Source of the DNA: Pagrus major
Taxonomy: Eukaryota; Chordata; Actinopteri; Spariformes; Sparidae
Reading direction: 5' to 3'
DNA length: 64,000 nt
NCBI RefSeq assembly: GCF_040436345.1
Contig: NC_133221.1
Location: 30,468,589-30,532,588 of the forward strand
In this document: positions 43,691 to 57,790 of the stretch, piece by piece
Numbering within the stretch: position 1 is the stretch's first letter
Layout: every line of letters starts with the position of its first letter
The notes under the pieces: model-generated
Told to the model about the DNA's origin: nothing
Databases searched by the model: none
Seen by the model: the letters and a program-made list of their open reading frames with translations, nothing else
Position numbers and translations under genes: made by a program

Positions 43691-46600
43691 TCAATCCATC
43701 TGTGTTTCCACGGCAAACCCTGAGACAATGGATTTAGACGACTGTGTCCTTGCCTGAATTCCTGTTTGTGTGTGTGCATGTGGGAAATCTATCTGCCTCC
43801 ATGATTAGCATGTGTGATTGATCCATGCCTTATCGCTCGTCGTGTCACGCATTGCAGGCAGAGATTGTGTGCGTGCAACCTGCTAGCTGTGCTAGCGTGA
43901 CTGGTGCCTGGCTGGCTTCCTTCACTGTTTGTAGCCCTGGAAGTCTGTCTGGCAGTCCACTCAGAGGCTGCACCTGCCGACGAGTGCGACATGGTGTTGG
44001 TGTACATATGTGTGTGTAAAGGTTGTATTGTTATGGCAGTGTATGATTCAACCATTATATCAGACTAGGGCCAGTTTTAAATTCATATGTGCTGTAGTGA
44101 GAGCCAGTCACCTCTGATTTAGTGGCTATGATGCAGGTTGAATGCAGATTATAACACTGTTACACTGCTTGGTCTATATTCTGGTCAGAGGCTTATACAT
44201 CCTGACAAGAATGCATTCATGTCAGAGAATGTTTTATTTTAAGAAATGTTTGTACCATAGAACGGATGTAAAGATTGAATAATAGTGATGGCAGCTTTAA
44301 TAAAAATGTCAACGTTAAGATTGACCTTCACAAACCTCGATGAACGCTAAATTGCACACATGGCAGACAAGTATGGATGTTTTTATATCTATGCGTGCGT
44401 GTGTGTGTGTGTGTATGTGTATGTGTGTGTATGGAGGGGTTCCAGGGGATAGCTTAGCTGGTAGCAGTGTTCATTGCTACAGAGAAAAGGCTCAAAGAAC
44501 AAAGAGTTCAAATAAACAAGTGTTTTTTCCTCTCTCTTTTCTCCTCTCCCTGTCTAACAGAGAGAGAAGGAAGTCTAGCTCGGTTGTGTATCTGTTTGGG
44601 GTAATTTTACAAGCAAAAATCAATTAACTTTTCATAGTTAGTAATACTCCGCCTGTGAAAACAACTGTGTAATGTCCTCTGTGGTTCTGGAGGAGCTTTA
44701 TCAAATCTGAGAAGATAACCCTAGTGATGTCACTGGGCCTGGAGAAAATGGATTTTTAACCACAGACTTGTGTTTCTGTGGGCAAGAAGTTTGAAAGACC
44801 TGGATGTTGACCAGACAGGAGGGGTTTATCGTGAGACTATTAAACTGCATTATGGGAAATGTAGGATTCAGTGTTTTTGGCATTCAACCCAAAGAAGGAG
44901 AACACCTTCCCCTCAGCTGCATCAAATTTGAACCACTATTTCTTGCAATTTGCCAAACATCATGAAAGTTACTAAGTTAATGTTCTGAAGTGGTTTCAGT
45001 TAGTTTGATAATGACAAAACACTCAAAAGACAATTTTTGTAAGGGGACTGAAGCTTTCTTTGGTTTCTTTCTTTGCTGCATCTCTAATTTGCTTCTTTGA
45101 CTACTACTGTGGCTGAGTCCTGTGGCTATCACAGCATTTCGAGCTGAACTGCCACAACATTGTATTTCACTCATTCAGCCTAACGTTGTGTTTTTGTTGG
45201 GTGGTTATTTTTGTTTTGTTTGCTGTAACCATTTAGTGGTGAATGCCATATCAATGCCTCTGACAACATTATCAGTTGACACAGTAGTTGCAGTTTTTTT
45301 CATCGATCAATTTAATTGTCATTTCCACATTAATGTCGTCTAAAGTACCGAAATATCAATACATATCAATACTGGATATTTGAAATGGTTTCAAAACTCA
45401 ATTGTTGCAGTATTGATACTAAAATACTAGCTGTCTTTTTTCAGTCTCCTCTCTGACAGAAGTGCCCATATAGTCCCACCTCCTCCAGAAGTAAATGAAC
45501 TTAGATGCTGTTGTGCTGAACTCACAGTACACAAGCCTTGTTATACTCACTGCTGTAGGTGTGTGCTTTGTGCTAACTGCGTTAGCTGCTGGATGTTCAG
45601 TGGCTGTGTGCTGTGAGTGCAGTGCATCATCATCATTGCTAAACCGTATCCAACTACCTCATGTCTCACAGTTAAGAAAACACCAAACATCATCATAATG
45701 AATGCCTGTGACTACTGCTAGTACTCACCGCTGCTGAGCTAGTATGTTAGTACTGAAAGATTTTGGCTGGACCTTTCTTCTGTCACTAGCCGTCAAATCG
45801 AGCAATATATCTGCCTACCCTTGTGGAAGGCTCCAGTTATGCACAATGAGAGTGCAGGCAGAATGCATGTAGCTTTGCAGGCACGCAGGTAGACAAACCC
45901 GTAGTCTGTCCTTTCTTTTCATATGGACCGAATGAGCTGATTGGACGGGCTTGTTAGTGGCCTACAAAAGCCACAGATACTGGATTCTTATTTTATTTTT
46001 CAGGGAATTTCAATTATTGATTGCAGTCATCATGTTAAGAGAATTTCTACAAATATGACAAAAAAAATGCTTTGAGAATACTTTCAAACCCTAGCTTTAA
46101 GGCAAGGTCATGTGACTTGATTAAGCTATACTTTGTCAAGGAAAGAAGGCCAGCGTCAATCTGGAAAGTGTTCCATTTTTTATCCCAACACAAGGCTAAG
46201 TGCTCATCCTGCAAGGCTCTCCCATGATTCATTGTCTGGGTGACACTCTGTGTTAATTGCTACAGTGCATTCCTGTGATGCTGGGCTGGTGCTAATGGCT
46301 CAGCTCATTTTGCTTTGAATGTTGTTCTTGCCTAAAGTGACGAGACATTTTAACATTCAGCCTCTCTGTCCTTGGCTTGCTCTTTGCAGTGCTGGGAGGT
46401 GAATACAGAGTATTACATATAGGCTATATCTGGTTTGGGGGCATTTGGGGCTGTTTTGAGCTGTAGTGGCTGCGCTCTGTGCAATCTGAGTCATCCTGAG
46501 TATTGATCCCTACGCTGATTCTAACTATTTATGAGCCTGTGTAGGCCTGTGGCTGTGTGTGTGTTTGGTTGGAAGTTACTTTCCGGTGTGTCAGTTTTGC

Positions 46601-48524
46601 TGACTGGACATTGACCTATTAATAGCACTTTATGGATAATGCTCAGTTGAACGGCTCCGTCTGCAATGCAGTTGTTGATATGTAATGCTACATAATAATA
46701 CATCTGCTCCCATTTCCCCTTGTTAGTGGATGTGACTGTAGTGGCATATATCAGCAGCTGCAGCTCTGCTCTAGGTTTTGTTCTGTACTAGTTAGAGGGC
46801 CCATTGGGACTGCGTTATGGAGTTCCAGCTAGCCTGCAAGTCGTTAAACTGGTTAACTGGAGACCACCAGACTCAATAGACTGCTGCCTTCCGGGGCTGG
46901 CTGACTGTGGCAGAGGAAACCTCTCATGATACATGTATCAGCATGAGTAACTAAACAAAAGATTGAGCTGCATCTGTGTCCCTCACGTTTGATTATTATA
47001 TGGACACGCTGCTCTTAGTGCCTGCCCAATACCATTACACAGTACATCAGCTCCCAGCATCACAGCATGTACGCACTGCTCCAACAGATAAAAATGAGTG
47101 CAGAGGATCTCGAACAGCACAGGTCAAAAACTGAAGGCTCTGAATTTGTTATGGCTGGGAGAGGGTTTTCGATTCCAGAGTTGTAGATGATGTCAGGCAA
47201 CATATTCCAATTATAAATTGTCTTTTGGACACACCAGTGCCAGCCTGGAGGGATTCATCTTAAAGCTGAAACAATTTACAACTGCAATTAGTGATGAAGC
47301 AGGTTCCCTTTTTTGGGTACCTCTGTACCGTTTCTCCAGGAAACCAAGGTACAAATATACAATGATTGTCATTGCTACTTAGTCCTGTTAAATTAAGACC
47401 GTAGGTTGTCATCATGCTTTACTTCATGATGCATCGTAAACATCGCAACAGGGAATGAACTCTGCACGCTCAATACTGGCAAACTGTGGGATTACATAAA
47501 CTCGTCAGCCCTAGCTTGGAAGCAATGATGGGGAAGCTACTTTCAAAATCCAATTTCAGCATACTGATTACTTCCTTTAAGTTGTAGCGGCTGATGTAAT
47601 CCCCTGGGATGCCTCAGAGATATAATCTTATTGCTTCTGTCACATGTAGATTTATTTACCTCCACAACACCACAAAAAATGTGCACAGAAAGCACTCTTT
47701 TCACTATACAGGATGTTTTTTTTACACTCTTCTCTTCCAAAACTGTCAAGCCCGCTTTCTCATGTGATATTCATTTTTTTTGTCTGACTAGTGATTAATA
47801 CAGTTCCCTATCCAGGATTTTCAAGTCGCAAATATGAACTGAATGTGTTTGCAATCATTGCCAAAAAGCCTCGTTCAAAGGTTTTATCTTAGTAAAATTA
47901 ATCTTTAACAGACAGTTTATTTGTTCAAAATATTTTTCTAAAATTTGAATTTAACAAAGCTTTGCAGACAGACATTAATTTACATATTTTTCTTTTCAAT
48001 GTAAATGTATTTAGACAAATAATATATAACATAACCTCTCAAGCGAATAGCTCAAATCAAACAATCTGAGTGGCTGTTAGCTGTGGTATAAAAGCTGTAC
48101 ACAATGGCAATTACGTAATCCCTTGCACAAATCTGTATCACTTCACCTGTACTTAGCTCTGGGTTGCCAATTTCGTATCTTGGCACCACAGGAAAACATT
48201 TACATCTACAAGTACTTTTTACAATTTCAACTGATACAACGGTTCCAAAATGGTAATGTTTAAGATCAAGATCAAGGATTTAATCTGTTAATAAAACAGT
48301 TACATTGTTTTATGTGTCTAGAACTTTCCATACCTCGTTACTGTTTTATAAAAGCAATAGACACCAGAGGAAGCAACGGGGGAAAACAGCGATAAGAGCC
48401 AAAATAGTTTCACTTAACACAGCGGATCTAGGATTTATAACAAGAAAAAGACCAGTTAGTGATTATTGGAACAGTGGAAAGACAAAGTAAGAGGTTTTTG
48501 TTTTTCTGTCAAGTTTGAATTAGG

Positions 48525-48695
48525 GTAGGGAAGGCGATTCTGGGAAAAAATGGTTGATTGTTGAGTCTCATTCTCAGGTCATCGAATACCGACACTTAGG
48601 GTTAGAATTTGGGCGAATACCAACCCATCTGTATTTGCCAACCTGGGAATGACATTCAACAATCAACTATCTTTCTCCAGAATCACCTGCCCTAC
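48525..48695. repeat. Long inverted repeat (about 56-bp arms, about 60-bp loop)
   Basis: The arm 48525-48580 (GTAGGGAAGGCGATTCTGGG and onwards) pairs with 48640-48695 (ending CAGAATCACCTGCCCTAC) with only a few mismatches. It is probably a small MITE. Related sequence appears near 53670-53690. Confidence 0.65.
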
Positions 48696-49125
48696 TTTAA
48701 AGTGTGTTTTACGACAATAAAACACACAAAACATTATTGTTTCTGCAAATGGAGACACTTAAAATAACAATCTGAGCCTGTCAGTGGCAAAAACAAGCAC
48801 ATTAAGTGGACGTACTCGACGACGGTGTGCAGTGATTATATTGCAGCCCACTTTGTGACTGCCAACTGCAGCAGTCTCGCTCAATACTGGACCAATTTCA
48901 AAAATTGTCGTCCCCATTAGGCACTTAGACACAAAAACATAGGAAAATAGGCTCCAGGTTGAAAAATACCAGAGTTCCTCTTAAAGAGAGAGAGAAATGA
49001 GACTTTACAGTTTCCTCTTGGGTCCACTGTGTTGTGTCTCAGCATCTGTGCTGACAACATATCTTATATTTGTATATGATCTGGTCGGCTAGGTTAAGGT
49101 AACATGGCAGCAGCATGCTACAGTA

Positions 49126-49578
49126 AGGGTGCACTCATACCTGGCCCAGTTGCTCTGAACTGTGCCGAAGCGTAATTGTCCCTCCTCCCCAGTCCCCCGC
49201 TGGCCTGCACTCACATTACTCCGGCCCCAACTGGGCCTGAGCACTGTTACCTCTTGTATATACGTCATCACGTCGTAGCGTAGTTGCAGCACAATGGAAA
49301 ACAACACAGAGAACTACTGCTTTTTTTGTAGGCCCTCTCAGGATTTCTTGATTGTGCATGATTATACTTCATGTCCACGTTGCACACCCGTGCTTGCACT
49401 TGTTCATGAGCAACCGTACTGTGCGGAAGCACACCTCTTCCAACTGTCCCAGGGCCAAGAAAGTATACTGTGCTTGAGCACAGTACAGAGTGCTCACACT
49501 AGTCAAACAAACTGGACGTGGGCATCAAACGTTGTTGGTAATCCATGGTACGGATTGCCTAGCGTGAGTGTGCCCTAA
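49126..49578. mobile_element. Possible MITE with AGGGTGCACTCAT/GTGAGTGTGCCCT ends
   Basis: The left AGGGTGCACTCATACCTGG and right GCGTGAGTGTGCCCTAA are imperfect inverted repeats around about 450 bp. The 94-codon ATG frame inside shows no recognised domain. Confidence 0.45.
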
Positions 49579-51062
49579 GTCAAGCTAGTGCATAATGAGA
49601 ACAGTGCATTATTCGTACTTCATGAAAGAGTTAAAAAGGTTTAAATTTGAATATGTCTATTAGTCTTATATTTCCATTCTTGGATAACCTGACACACCAG
49701 ATGGTATGTTATACAAAACCATCTGGAGAGGAGCTGCTTTGGAAGAGGCAGGCACTTCAAACTAAATAAAAATTTTACAGAAGTCAGTCGGAGAAGGCAT
49801 CAAGAAATGCCTTCAGTGCAGTTCCTTTTGCTTCTTTAATGAAATATACTCTTCAACTCTGATATAACTAATGCTAGCAGCATCTGCGCTAACGTTGAGG
49901 AGCCGCCATTGTTGTTTTCAAACGAACCGTCACTTCTCTCACTTGCCGTCACACAATAATCCACTCCTGTAGCTGTTGCCTATGGCTGCCAGTAGTTCCC
50001 CATAGGCTGCTGATTGATTCAATACCTGTGCTTTCAGCCACAAGCACATAGCTTGAAGGATGGATTTGTGAGCTCATATGATCCCCTGATCTTATAAATC
50101 CAGCTGCCTCGCAAGGTAAATACTTGGTAACCTTTTTATAAAAGTGGTAGCACACCCCAAGTGGTGATATATTGTGATTGTGATATATTGATCACAGTTA
50201 AGGGATGTTGTTCGGCCCAATGCAGAAAGTGTCTTTTGTGTAGGTGGATACGGATGTAGCTACTGCTTGGATTTAAATCCAAGAAGATATTCAGTACAAA
50301 TATTGTAGTATGTTGCCCAGAATCACTGCCACTGGAACATCTTTAAACAGTAGGACACTAAAACAGAACTGCTTAAAGAGATTGATGGGGTCTTACAGAC
50401 AACATCTACTCTAACTCTACCACATCAGAGCAGCAGTGGAGCATTAATTCATGTTGCATGTAGCATATAAGTGGGACCAGTACATCAGCTGCATCTGTAA
50501 CAATAGTGTTATGTAATCTACTAGCAAGAATTAATCCCTGCACTGAAACTGGGGCCAACCCCCTGAGGGTGAAAGCACAACAGGCTTCCAACAACAACAA
50601 CAACAACACACAACTGTAGCAGCTTCCAGGAAAGAACAGCTGTCTTGTTTATGTTTGTCTTGAATAATGTCAAGTAGCTTCCCAATTTAACACCTCTAGT
50701 CTTCCTAATGTTAACCGCTCAATATTCAGCAGCAACAGTATGATCTGTGACAGGCAGTGCTCACCCGGAGACTTAACATGTCCTCTGTGATACAGAGAGG
50801 TCTGTTATTTGTTGCTTATGGTAAGTTATCGAGCACAGCAGTCAGCGTTTCAAGACTCAAGTAATAAGTGAGAGAAACCTATCCGAAAACACTCAATCAC
50901 TGTTGAAAGCTATTGCCTGTGTACCTTGCTATTCTGGGTCCATTCAGTTTGCAGTGGAGTATTTGTTGCCCCACTAATAGTTGGACCTGATCACTTTATT
51001 GTTGGTCAGGCATCCAGCTGCCTGTCTATCAACAGTAAAACTAGTGTTGGATAGATACTAAA

Positions 51063-52365
51063 TACAACCCTGAGTCAAAAAAATCTAAGACGTTGTGTTC
51101 AACCTCAATAAAAACAGAACGCAATGATTTGCAACTCTTTTTGACCTATATTCAATTGAATACAGTAGAAAGACAAGGTATTTAATGCTCAAACTGATAA
51201 ACTTTATTGTTTTTTGTAAATATACACTCATTCTGAATTTGATGCCTGCAACACTCTCCAAAAAAGTTGGGACAGGCACGTGTTAACCACTGTTTTCTAT
51301 CATCCTTTCTTTAAACAACATTCAGTTAGCGTTTGGGAACTGAGGACACTAATTGGTGAAGTTTTGAAAGTGAAATTCTTTCCCATTCCTGCTTGATGTA
51401 CAATGTCAGTTGCTCAATGGTCTGGGGTCTCCATCGTTGTACTTTGTTGTACGAAGCCACACTGTTATAACTTGCAGAAAGGGGCCTGGTATTGTCTTGC
51501 TGATAAAACCAGGGACGTTCCTGAAAAGGTCGTTGTCTGGATGGCAGAATATGTTGTTCTAAAATCTGTTAAAATGTTACCATGTTACTATGTTACCATG
51601 TTAAAATTAATGGTATATTCACAGATGTGCAAGTTACCATGCCATGGGCACTAACGCACCCACGTACCATAACACATGCTGGCTTTTTAACTTTGTGCCT
51701 TTAGCCTGGAGGACACGTCTATGATTTCCAAAAAACATTCAGACCACAGCACACTCAGATGTCATCTCAGATGAGTTTGCTCAAGGAGAAGCTGGCAATG
51801 TCACTGATGTTGTTCATATATGTTTGTTTACTGACAATGGTTATTTGAAGTTTTTCCAAACCCACGAGTAATATTCTTTAGACAATCTGCATGGCTTGTA
51901 ATGCTGCACTGCCTGTGGTGTCAGAGGTCACGGCTTCAATGTTTCAAGGATGCCCCTTTCATACCTAATCATGATGCTATCACCTGTAACCAGTGAACCT
52001 GTTTACCTGTGGGAAGTTCCAAACAGGTGTTTTTGGAGCACTGTCACTGTCCCTACATGCTTGAAATGTATTGCTGATAGGGGTGTAAAGTTTCAGTTTC
52101 ATCTCGATACAATTTCATATCGATTCTTTGGACAACAATACGATATTTGCTGATTGCACAAAGTCTGCCAGTATACGATTTTGATTTGAATCAATTAAAG
52201 AGCCCACGATCAATATATGAGAATATGAGACAATTGCATCTGCGTGTTGATGGTATCAAATTCAGAATAAGCATATATTAGCAAAAAACAATGAAGTTGA
52301 TGAGGTAACATTCTTTTTTATGTTTTACACAGCATTCCAGCATTTTTGGAATCAGGGTCGTAATG
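51063..52365. mobile_element. Decayed DNA transposon with TACAACCCTGA-type ends
   Basis: The left end TACAACCCTGAGTCAAAAAA mirrors the right end TTTTTGGAATCAGGGTCGTA. Interior phrases such as AAAAAAGTTGGGACAGG, CTGATAAAACCAGGGACG and CAACACTCTCC occur widely in teleost genomes. A second copy of the right end lies near 52600-52635 (ATCATTTTGGGAATTGAGTT), so the right border is uncertain. No intact coding frame. Confidence 0.55.
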
Positions 52366-53090
52366 GCTGATTTTTAATTTTATTTTAATGTACTGTAGAT
52401 GATCATGGATCCTATGTCCAATTATACACAACTAATATTAAAATGTACTTGCCATGAATTTAACCACACTCAAGCTCCCTAGAAGACGAATCCATTCTGA
52501 TTGGAACATTCTATAAACTCTCTTCTTTTACCACCCTCAGGACAACATGTCATCTTTTCACACAAGGTTTAACATGTTTAACAAGGTTTAACATATTACA
52601 GAGCATCCCATCATTTTGGGAATTGAGTTGTAGTTAGCAGTGCAGTAATCCAGGGAGAGAAATGGTTTTAATCCAGTGTATGTTGTGCTGATCTAGTGAG
52701 CGAGGGGTTAAAATATAGGCCGGGGATTGGTCCAATTACTTCAGCATAGCTGCAGGAACTCCCATTTGCCCAATCCCATTTAATGACTGTGTCAGGCCAA
52801 AGCCATCCCCTTTATGTAACATGGTCTGGCTGTTTAAAGCCTGTTCAATGATGTGTTAACAATGTGCTGAATGGTTAACCAGTTGTGAATGCTCTGTACT
52901 GTTATACTGGATCCATACTCTGCTCTTATTGTGAAGTGGAACTTCTTCATGGGTTGTATTGATGTTGTTTAGTGCAGAATGTACTAAACCCTAACAAGTA
53001 GAGAAATGTTCAGTGTATGTATGTTCAGGCTCTGTAAGTACCAGTGATTCACATCCAAACCCTCTTAAATCTGGTTCATACTAGACTCTG

Positions 53091-53734
53091 TGTTTCCCAC
53101 ACATATATTTTACTTGGGCGGGCCAACCCATTTTAGCATTTCATACTTTTAGTTTTTTAAAATCCGACCAGAGAATGACGCCATCTGCAATCAATAAACT
53201 AGTGGACAATCTGCCCTCGCTCTTTCCCTTATGTCTACTGTCAATCACACATACTCTGCAGACAGAGAGAGAGACACTCTCTGGTATTACATCCCCCCTG
53301 TAAACATCCTCTCCTGTTTAATGTAGGCCTTCATATGCTGTTGTTTTGTCCAAAGTTGTAAGTGCTCCTGGTTGTTGTGATGCTGTTTGGTGCACGTTTG
53401 AACAGCTATATAATCAACAGCAAGCTTTGTCCACACTCAAGCACACCTGCTGTTCTGACAATGGAATCACAAGTGAAAAAATACAAAATGCGAGATGTGC
53501 TTTTTGGTGACTTTATGAAAAAAACATACTGCTGACAAAGAAATCAGATAACATTGCTGGGAGAGAAAAAGAAAGATGAGGCATGGCCAATGTTCATGCA
53601 TTAAGGTGGACACTTAAAGCAACACTGTAATGTTAATATAAGCAAACTCTTAAAGTGATTCTAAAGAAAGATAGTTGATAGTTGAGTCCCCTTCCCCCTC
53701 GCACAAGTACACAGCCATTCTGTGGGAAACACAA
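53091..53734. mobile_element. Non-autonomous hAT-like repeat with GTGTTTCCCACA/TGTGGGAAACAC ends
   Basis: The ends are inverted repeats of at least 12 bp. The body matches the copy at 24.5-25.06 kb. A sub-stretch near its right end (AAAGATAGTTGATAGTTGAG) resembles the arms of the hairpin at 48525-48695. No transposase frame was seen. Confidence 0.6.
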
Positions 53735-56700
53735 ATTAGTTGGATAACTTAAAATCAGAATTCACTGACATTCTGATTGTTGGCCCTTGTTCTCTAATAA
53801 ACATGATGATCATTGCGTCTTACACAGAATCTTAAGGCAGCACCTTAAGATGCTTTGTCACGATGTTCAGGAATGTTGCTGGACTTGATATAAACACTGT
53901 GTCACACGAGAGTGATAAGTCACCTTATTTCACTATTACACATGCATACTTTTCATATGCGCACCAACGTCCTTTGTGTTTCTGAATGTATTAACGACCT
54001 TGGTACGACAGCGCCACTCAGCCTTTCTTCCAATTTTGCACAGTGGCCATCCATCCATCCAAAATTCCCCTGCAGCCCAAAGAGTATTTTCCCCATAGAG
54101 CACCATTATAAAAGAGACATCCGTAAAACTGTTGACACCTTGCACTACAAACAAGGTCAATTATGACTTTTTCTGTTATGAATTTTTGATCCATGTAGGT
54201 TTTATATTTGTAAAACTTTACTTGAGCTGAGAACAGAGATTTTAAAAATCTGTGGTGTCACCACAAGTTAAGTCCTAAAGGCTGAGCGGGAACTCGTGGG
54301 CAGGGCCGGTGGGAGAACCTCTACTGTGCATATTCAGTGGGCCACATTACAAGGAAGTAAACCCAGAAGCTAGAAAACTTTTTGGTGTATGCACAGGTGA
54401 GCAATTCTCATTGGACTGAATGGGCATCACATCATAATGAATATTATCTGTGTTATATCCTCCATCTTAGTGGATTCATCATATGACCTTGCAAATCCGT
54501 CTTGCCAGGCTTCAAGCTCTGGACTTGTGATTTAAAACACAGGCGTTGAACCAATCAGCGTCCTTCGAGGAATTACTGCTATTATTCACTAAAATCATAC
54601 ATGTGAATATTGTGATAACTTCCATTTTGCCAAGAACTACACTGGTTACCTTTCTAATAGATTTCTTAAAATTCTTCACTACCTATATGAGTTGGGACAG
54701 ACATTACAGACTGGTCATTAATTGATTAATTGACAAAATAATCACCAGATAATCTATAATGAAAACAATTGTTGCTTGTAGCCCTCTTCTACATACGTAT
54801 TGATCGGGTTTTGAGCTCTTCAGACTGTTTCCCCTCTCCATGCACCTTGGAAGTACAGTAGACATCCCAACCCCGAGTCTCTGTAACATACAAACAGTTA
54901 ATTGTATAAAACATAAAAAGAACACTGATGTTCTGGACAGGCGACGGTGATGCATAAACTAGACAGCTACACACATTTTGATTTTCATTATTTTTATGTG
55001 CGTATATGTTTAATACTGGACCTAATGACTCAACTATAGCCAGTAATACAAAAAGTAATTTCTCAATGTGTGTGACAGTTTTTTAATACAGCTGTTTACT
55101 TTTTAATGGTTGTGTGTGGCACATTTCTGGGTCAGAGTCTGTCACATGACCTGTAATTTTGACTGTAGCCACAATGCTAAATCTCTGTTCATCCCAGTAC
55201 TGTTCCTGTGGGCCTGGTTTCTACCCCCACTGTTAGCTGGTAGCATGTCAGTGTACGACGTCTCACTGGCTGTTGGTCTGACTCCAGCTGTCAGAGCTTA
55301 GCTCAAATGACAAAGAGAGGTCAAAACATGTCATAGTATCAGAGAAAGGATGAGTGTCTTAAAACTAATGCTCAGCCCTATCTGGGTGACAGACAGTCTG
55401 CAGTGCAGCATCTGTGTGATGTCACCACAGTGGAAATACACCAGTGACAGTACAATCCGACATGTATCTAATTTCACAATAAGTGGGTTTATAATCTTTC
55501 AGCCCATAAATGTCATAATTGTCCCAGAAAAAATAAACTAGTGGCGTAGAGTTCAAAGGTGCATGATATGTAATCACAACTCTATTCCCATGTGCGATCA
55601 CTGTAGCATGTCATCCCTCTTACTGTCTTCTAGTGTTAATTTTGGCAGCTTTTTTTTAGATTAAGTTTTAGTCTTTGTGTATGATAATGTTTTCTAACTT
55701 TAGTCATATGTTAGTTATGTTTGTCTTTCATAGTTTTTGTTGATTTACGTTTTGTTGAAAACTCAAAACATTTCCGTCCAGTTTTAGTCAACGAAAAATC
55801 ATACATTTTAGTCAACTTTTAGTGTTTTATTTCTTAAACTGATTCAGTTAGGCTAACAAGCCTCTGCATAATCAGCAGCTTCATGTTTTAATATGCCAGA
55901 CCCTTTGTTCAGGCTGTTGTGTAGGCTGTACTTAAAAATACTACCATTCAAATCACTATAATTAAACTATTAGTTGAATATGCTTACCTGGCCTTAGAGC
56001 AAAGAAATCATACATACATACCTTATAAATAAACTGCTGTGTAATCTTAGAAACAACAGTTTGATTAGATAGTAATTGCATTAAGTGAAAATTGATCGGG
56101 AATAATTATGAGTCACCTGTCCAGATATATATGTATATGATATATACAGGAATATATATGATAAAGCATTTCACTCATCCAACCAAAAAAGTAACAAGTG
56201 AACTGTCAAGCCCTGCATGTTTCACTCACAAGCTTTAAAGCTAGCAGACTGATATTAGCCAGGCTCATTCATTCATTATTTTGCTAATGCAAAGTGAAAA
56301 CATTGACTGTCCAGTAACATTGACTTCACTTTAGCAAACTAAAAAGCATTAGGACTAAGAGTTAGCTTACTCACCGTGGTATTAATAGCAGGGTGGTGTC
56401 TGTGGACAGCATCACCTGGAATTCTGGTAAACTGCACATGTCAATCAATGACAGAGATGCATTATTTATATTTTATAGACAGACTAGACACACATTTGGG
56501 GGAAAATATCATGTATCTTTTAATGTCCGATAGCCCACCACAGACATTCTTGTCCCATTTTGTCTCGTCAAGGAAAACAAAACACACATTTTATCAAAGT
56601 TTTTCATAACAAAGATCTCGTCTGTGTCTGGAACTAATAGAACAGAACAAACAATAGTTTCCGATAACGAAACACTGCTCTCTTCTCTATCTGCGTCTAC

Positions 56701-56997
56701 AGTAAACTGTTGAATAAATTCCAAAATGCAACAAAAAAGAGAAATCGTGCTTTGTTATTAACACAAGATCTCCTTAAAGGACTTAAAGGTAGCTTTTCTA
56801 ATCATTAAAAATCAATTTTATTGATGCAATTTGACAGTCTGTCAAATCAGGTGATCTTTTTCAATCTAATGGTCAATCTATCTACACCTGGCTGTCTATT
56901 TCTCTGCTATACAGTATATATGGCATATACTATGTGTACAGTACATATGTGAGACTGCATCCAGAGGTGTTTATGTGATAACGGTACTAGTTTTAAG

Positions 56998-57480
56998 TAG
57001 GGATGGACCTGATTATTGGTCTAGCCAATTGTCAGGGCGATATTTAGCTTTGCCGATTTAATAAAAACATTTTAAAAATGAAGTACTTTGGCTTTGATGC
57101 TGTTTCCTTTCTCTGTTAGTGGTCACCACTCTGTGGTCTCTGTGTCCACAACACTATCTGATGTTACGAGTAATAGCCGATCAGCACTAAATAATGCGAA
57201 TTTGCAAAGTAACTAGTAGCTAAAGTTATCCAATAAATGGAGTGGAGTGAAAGTATTAAGTAGCATAAAATGGAAATACTGAAGCAAAGTACCTCCAAAT
57301 TGTACGCAAGTACAAGACTTGAGTAAATTGTAGTTGGTTACATTCTATCACTGATTATTCTCAACTTTGAGACTAAGATTTTTATTTTACCAGTAAATGT
57401 ATATAGGTTTCAGTAATCAGTTTTCGGTCTCCTGGATTACTAATAATTGATATCGAAAAAAAACACATTGGTCAACCTCT
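56998..57480. mobile_element. Possible hAT-like MITE remnant
   Basis: TAGGGATGGACCTGATTATT at the left and GGTCAACCTCTAGTC at the right recall the paired ends of teleost elements containing GCCGATATT strings. Heavily decayed. Confidence 0.35.
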
Positions 57481-57599
57481 AGTCTTTAGTCTTTGTAGTG
57501 TGTGTGAACGTGTTTTTTGCGTAGCTAGATAAGTGAGGTAAAATGTTGTGAGTGCATGATGCACTGTTAAGTCCTGTTGGGAGAATGAAAGAAAGTACT

Positions 57600-57790
57600 A
57601 CGTGTGTGTGATAGATAGAGAGCGTAAAGCTGAGTGAGCGAGCGACTAAGCGAGAGAGAAAGGAGAGAGAGACGAGTCAGCATGCAGGTCCTTCACGCAT
57701 CACAGGACTCAGCTGTCAAAGTGCTGAAGCCAGTGCACCAGTGATGACATACTTTAGTCTGGGACACGCTGGGCACCACTGAAAGACACA
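57600..57790 (+). other. GA-rich, CpG-containing block in prkcz intron 4
   Basis: A run of GAGAG with GAGCGAGCGACTAAGCGAG (several CpGs) is followed by a 20-codon ATG frame starting at 57681. Such purine-rich leaders are common in first exons. This is a second, weaker candidate for an internal start site. It could also be simple repeat. Confidence 0.2.

Noticed and set aside
49294..49578. 94-codon frame with several cysteines
   Set aside because: It lies inside an inverted-repeat-bounded MITE-like unit, and the Cys spacing matches no zinc finger or other known domain.
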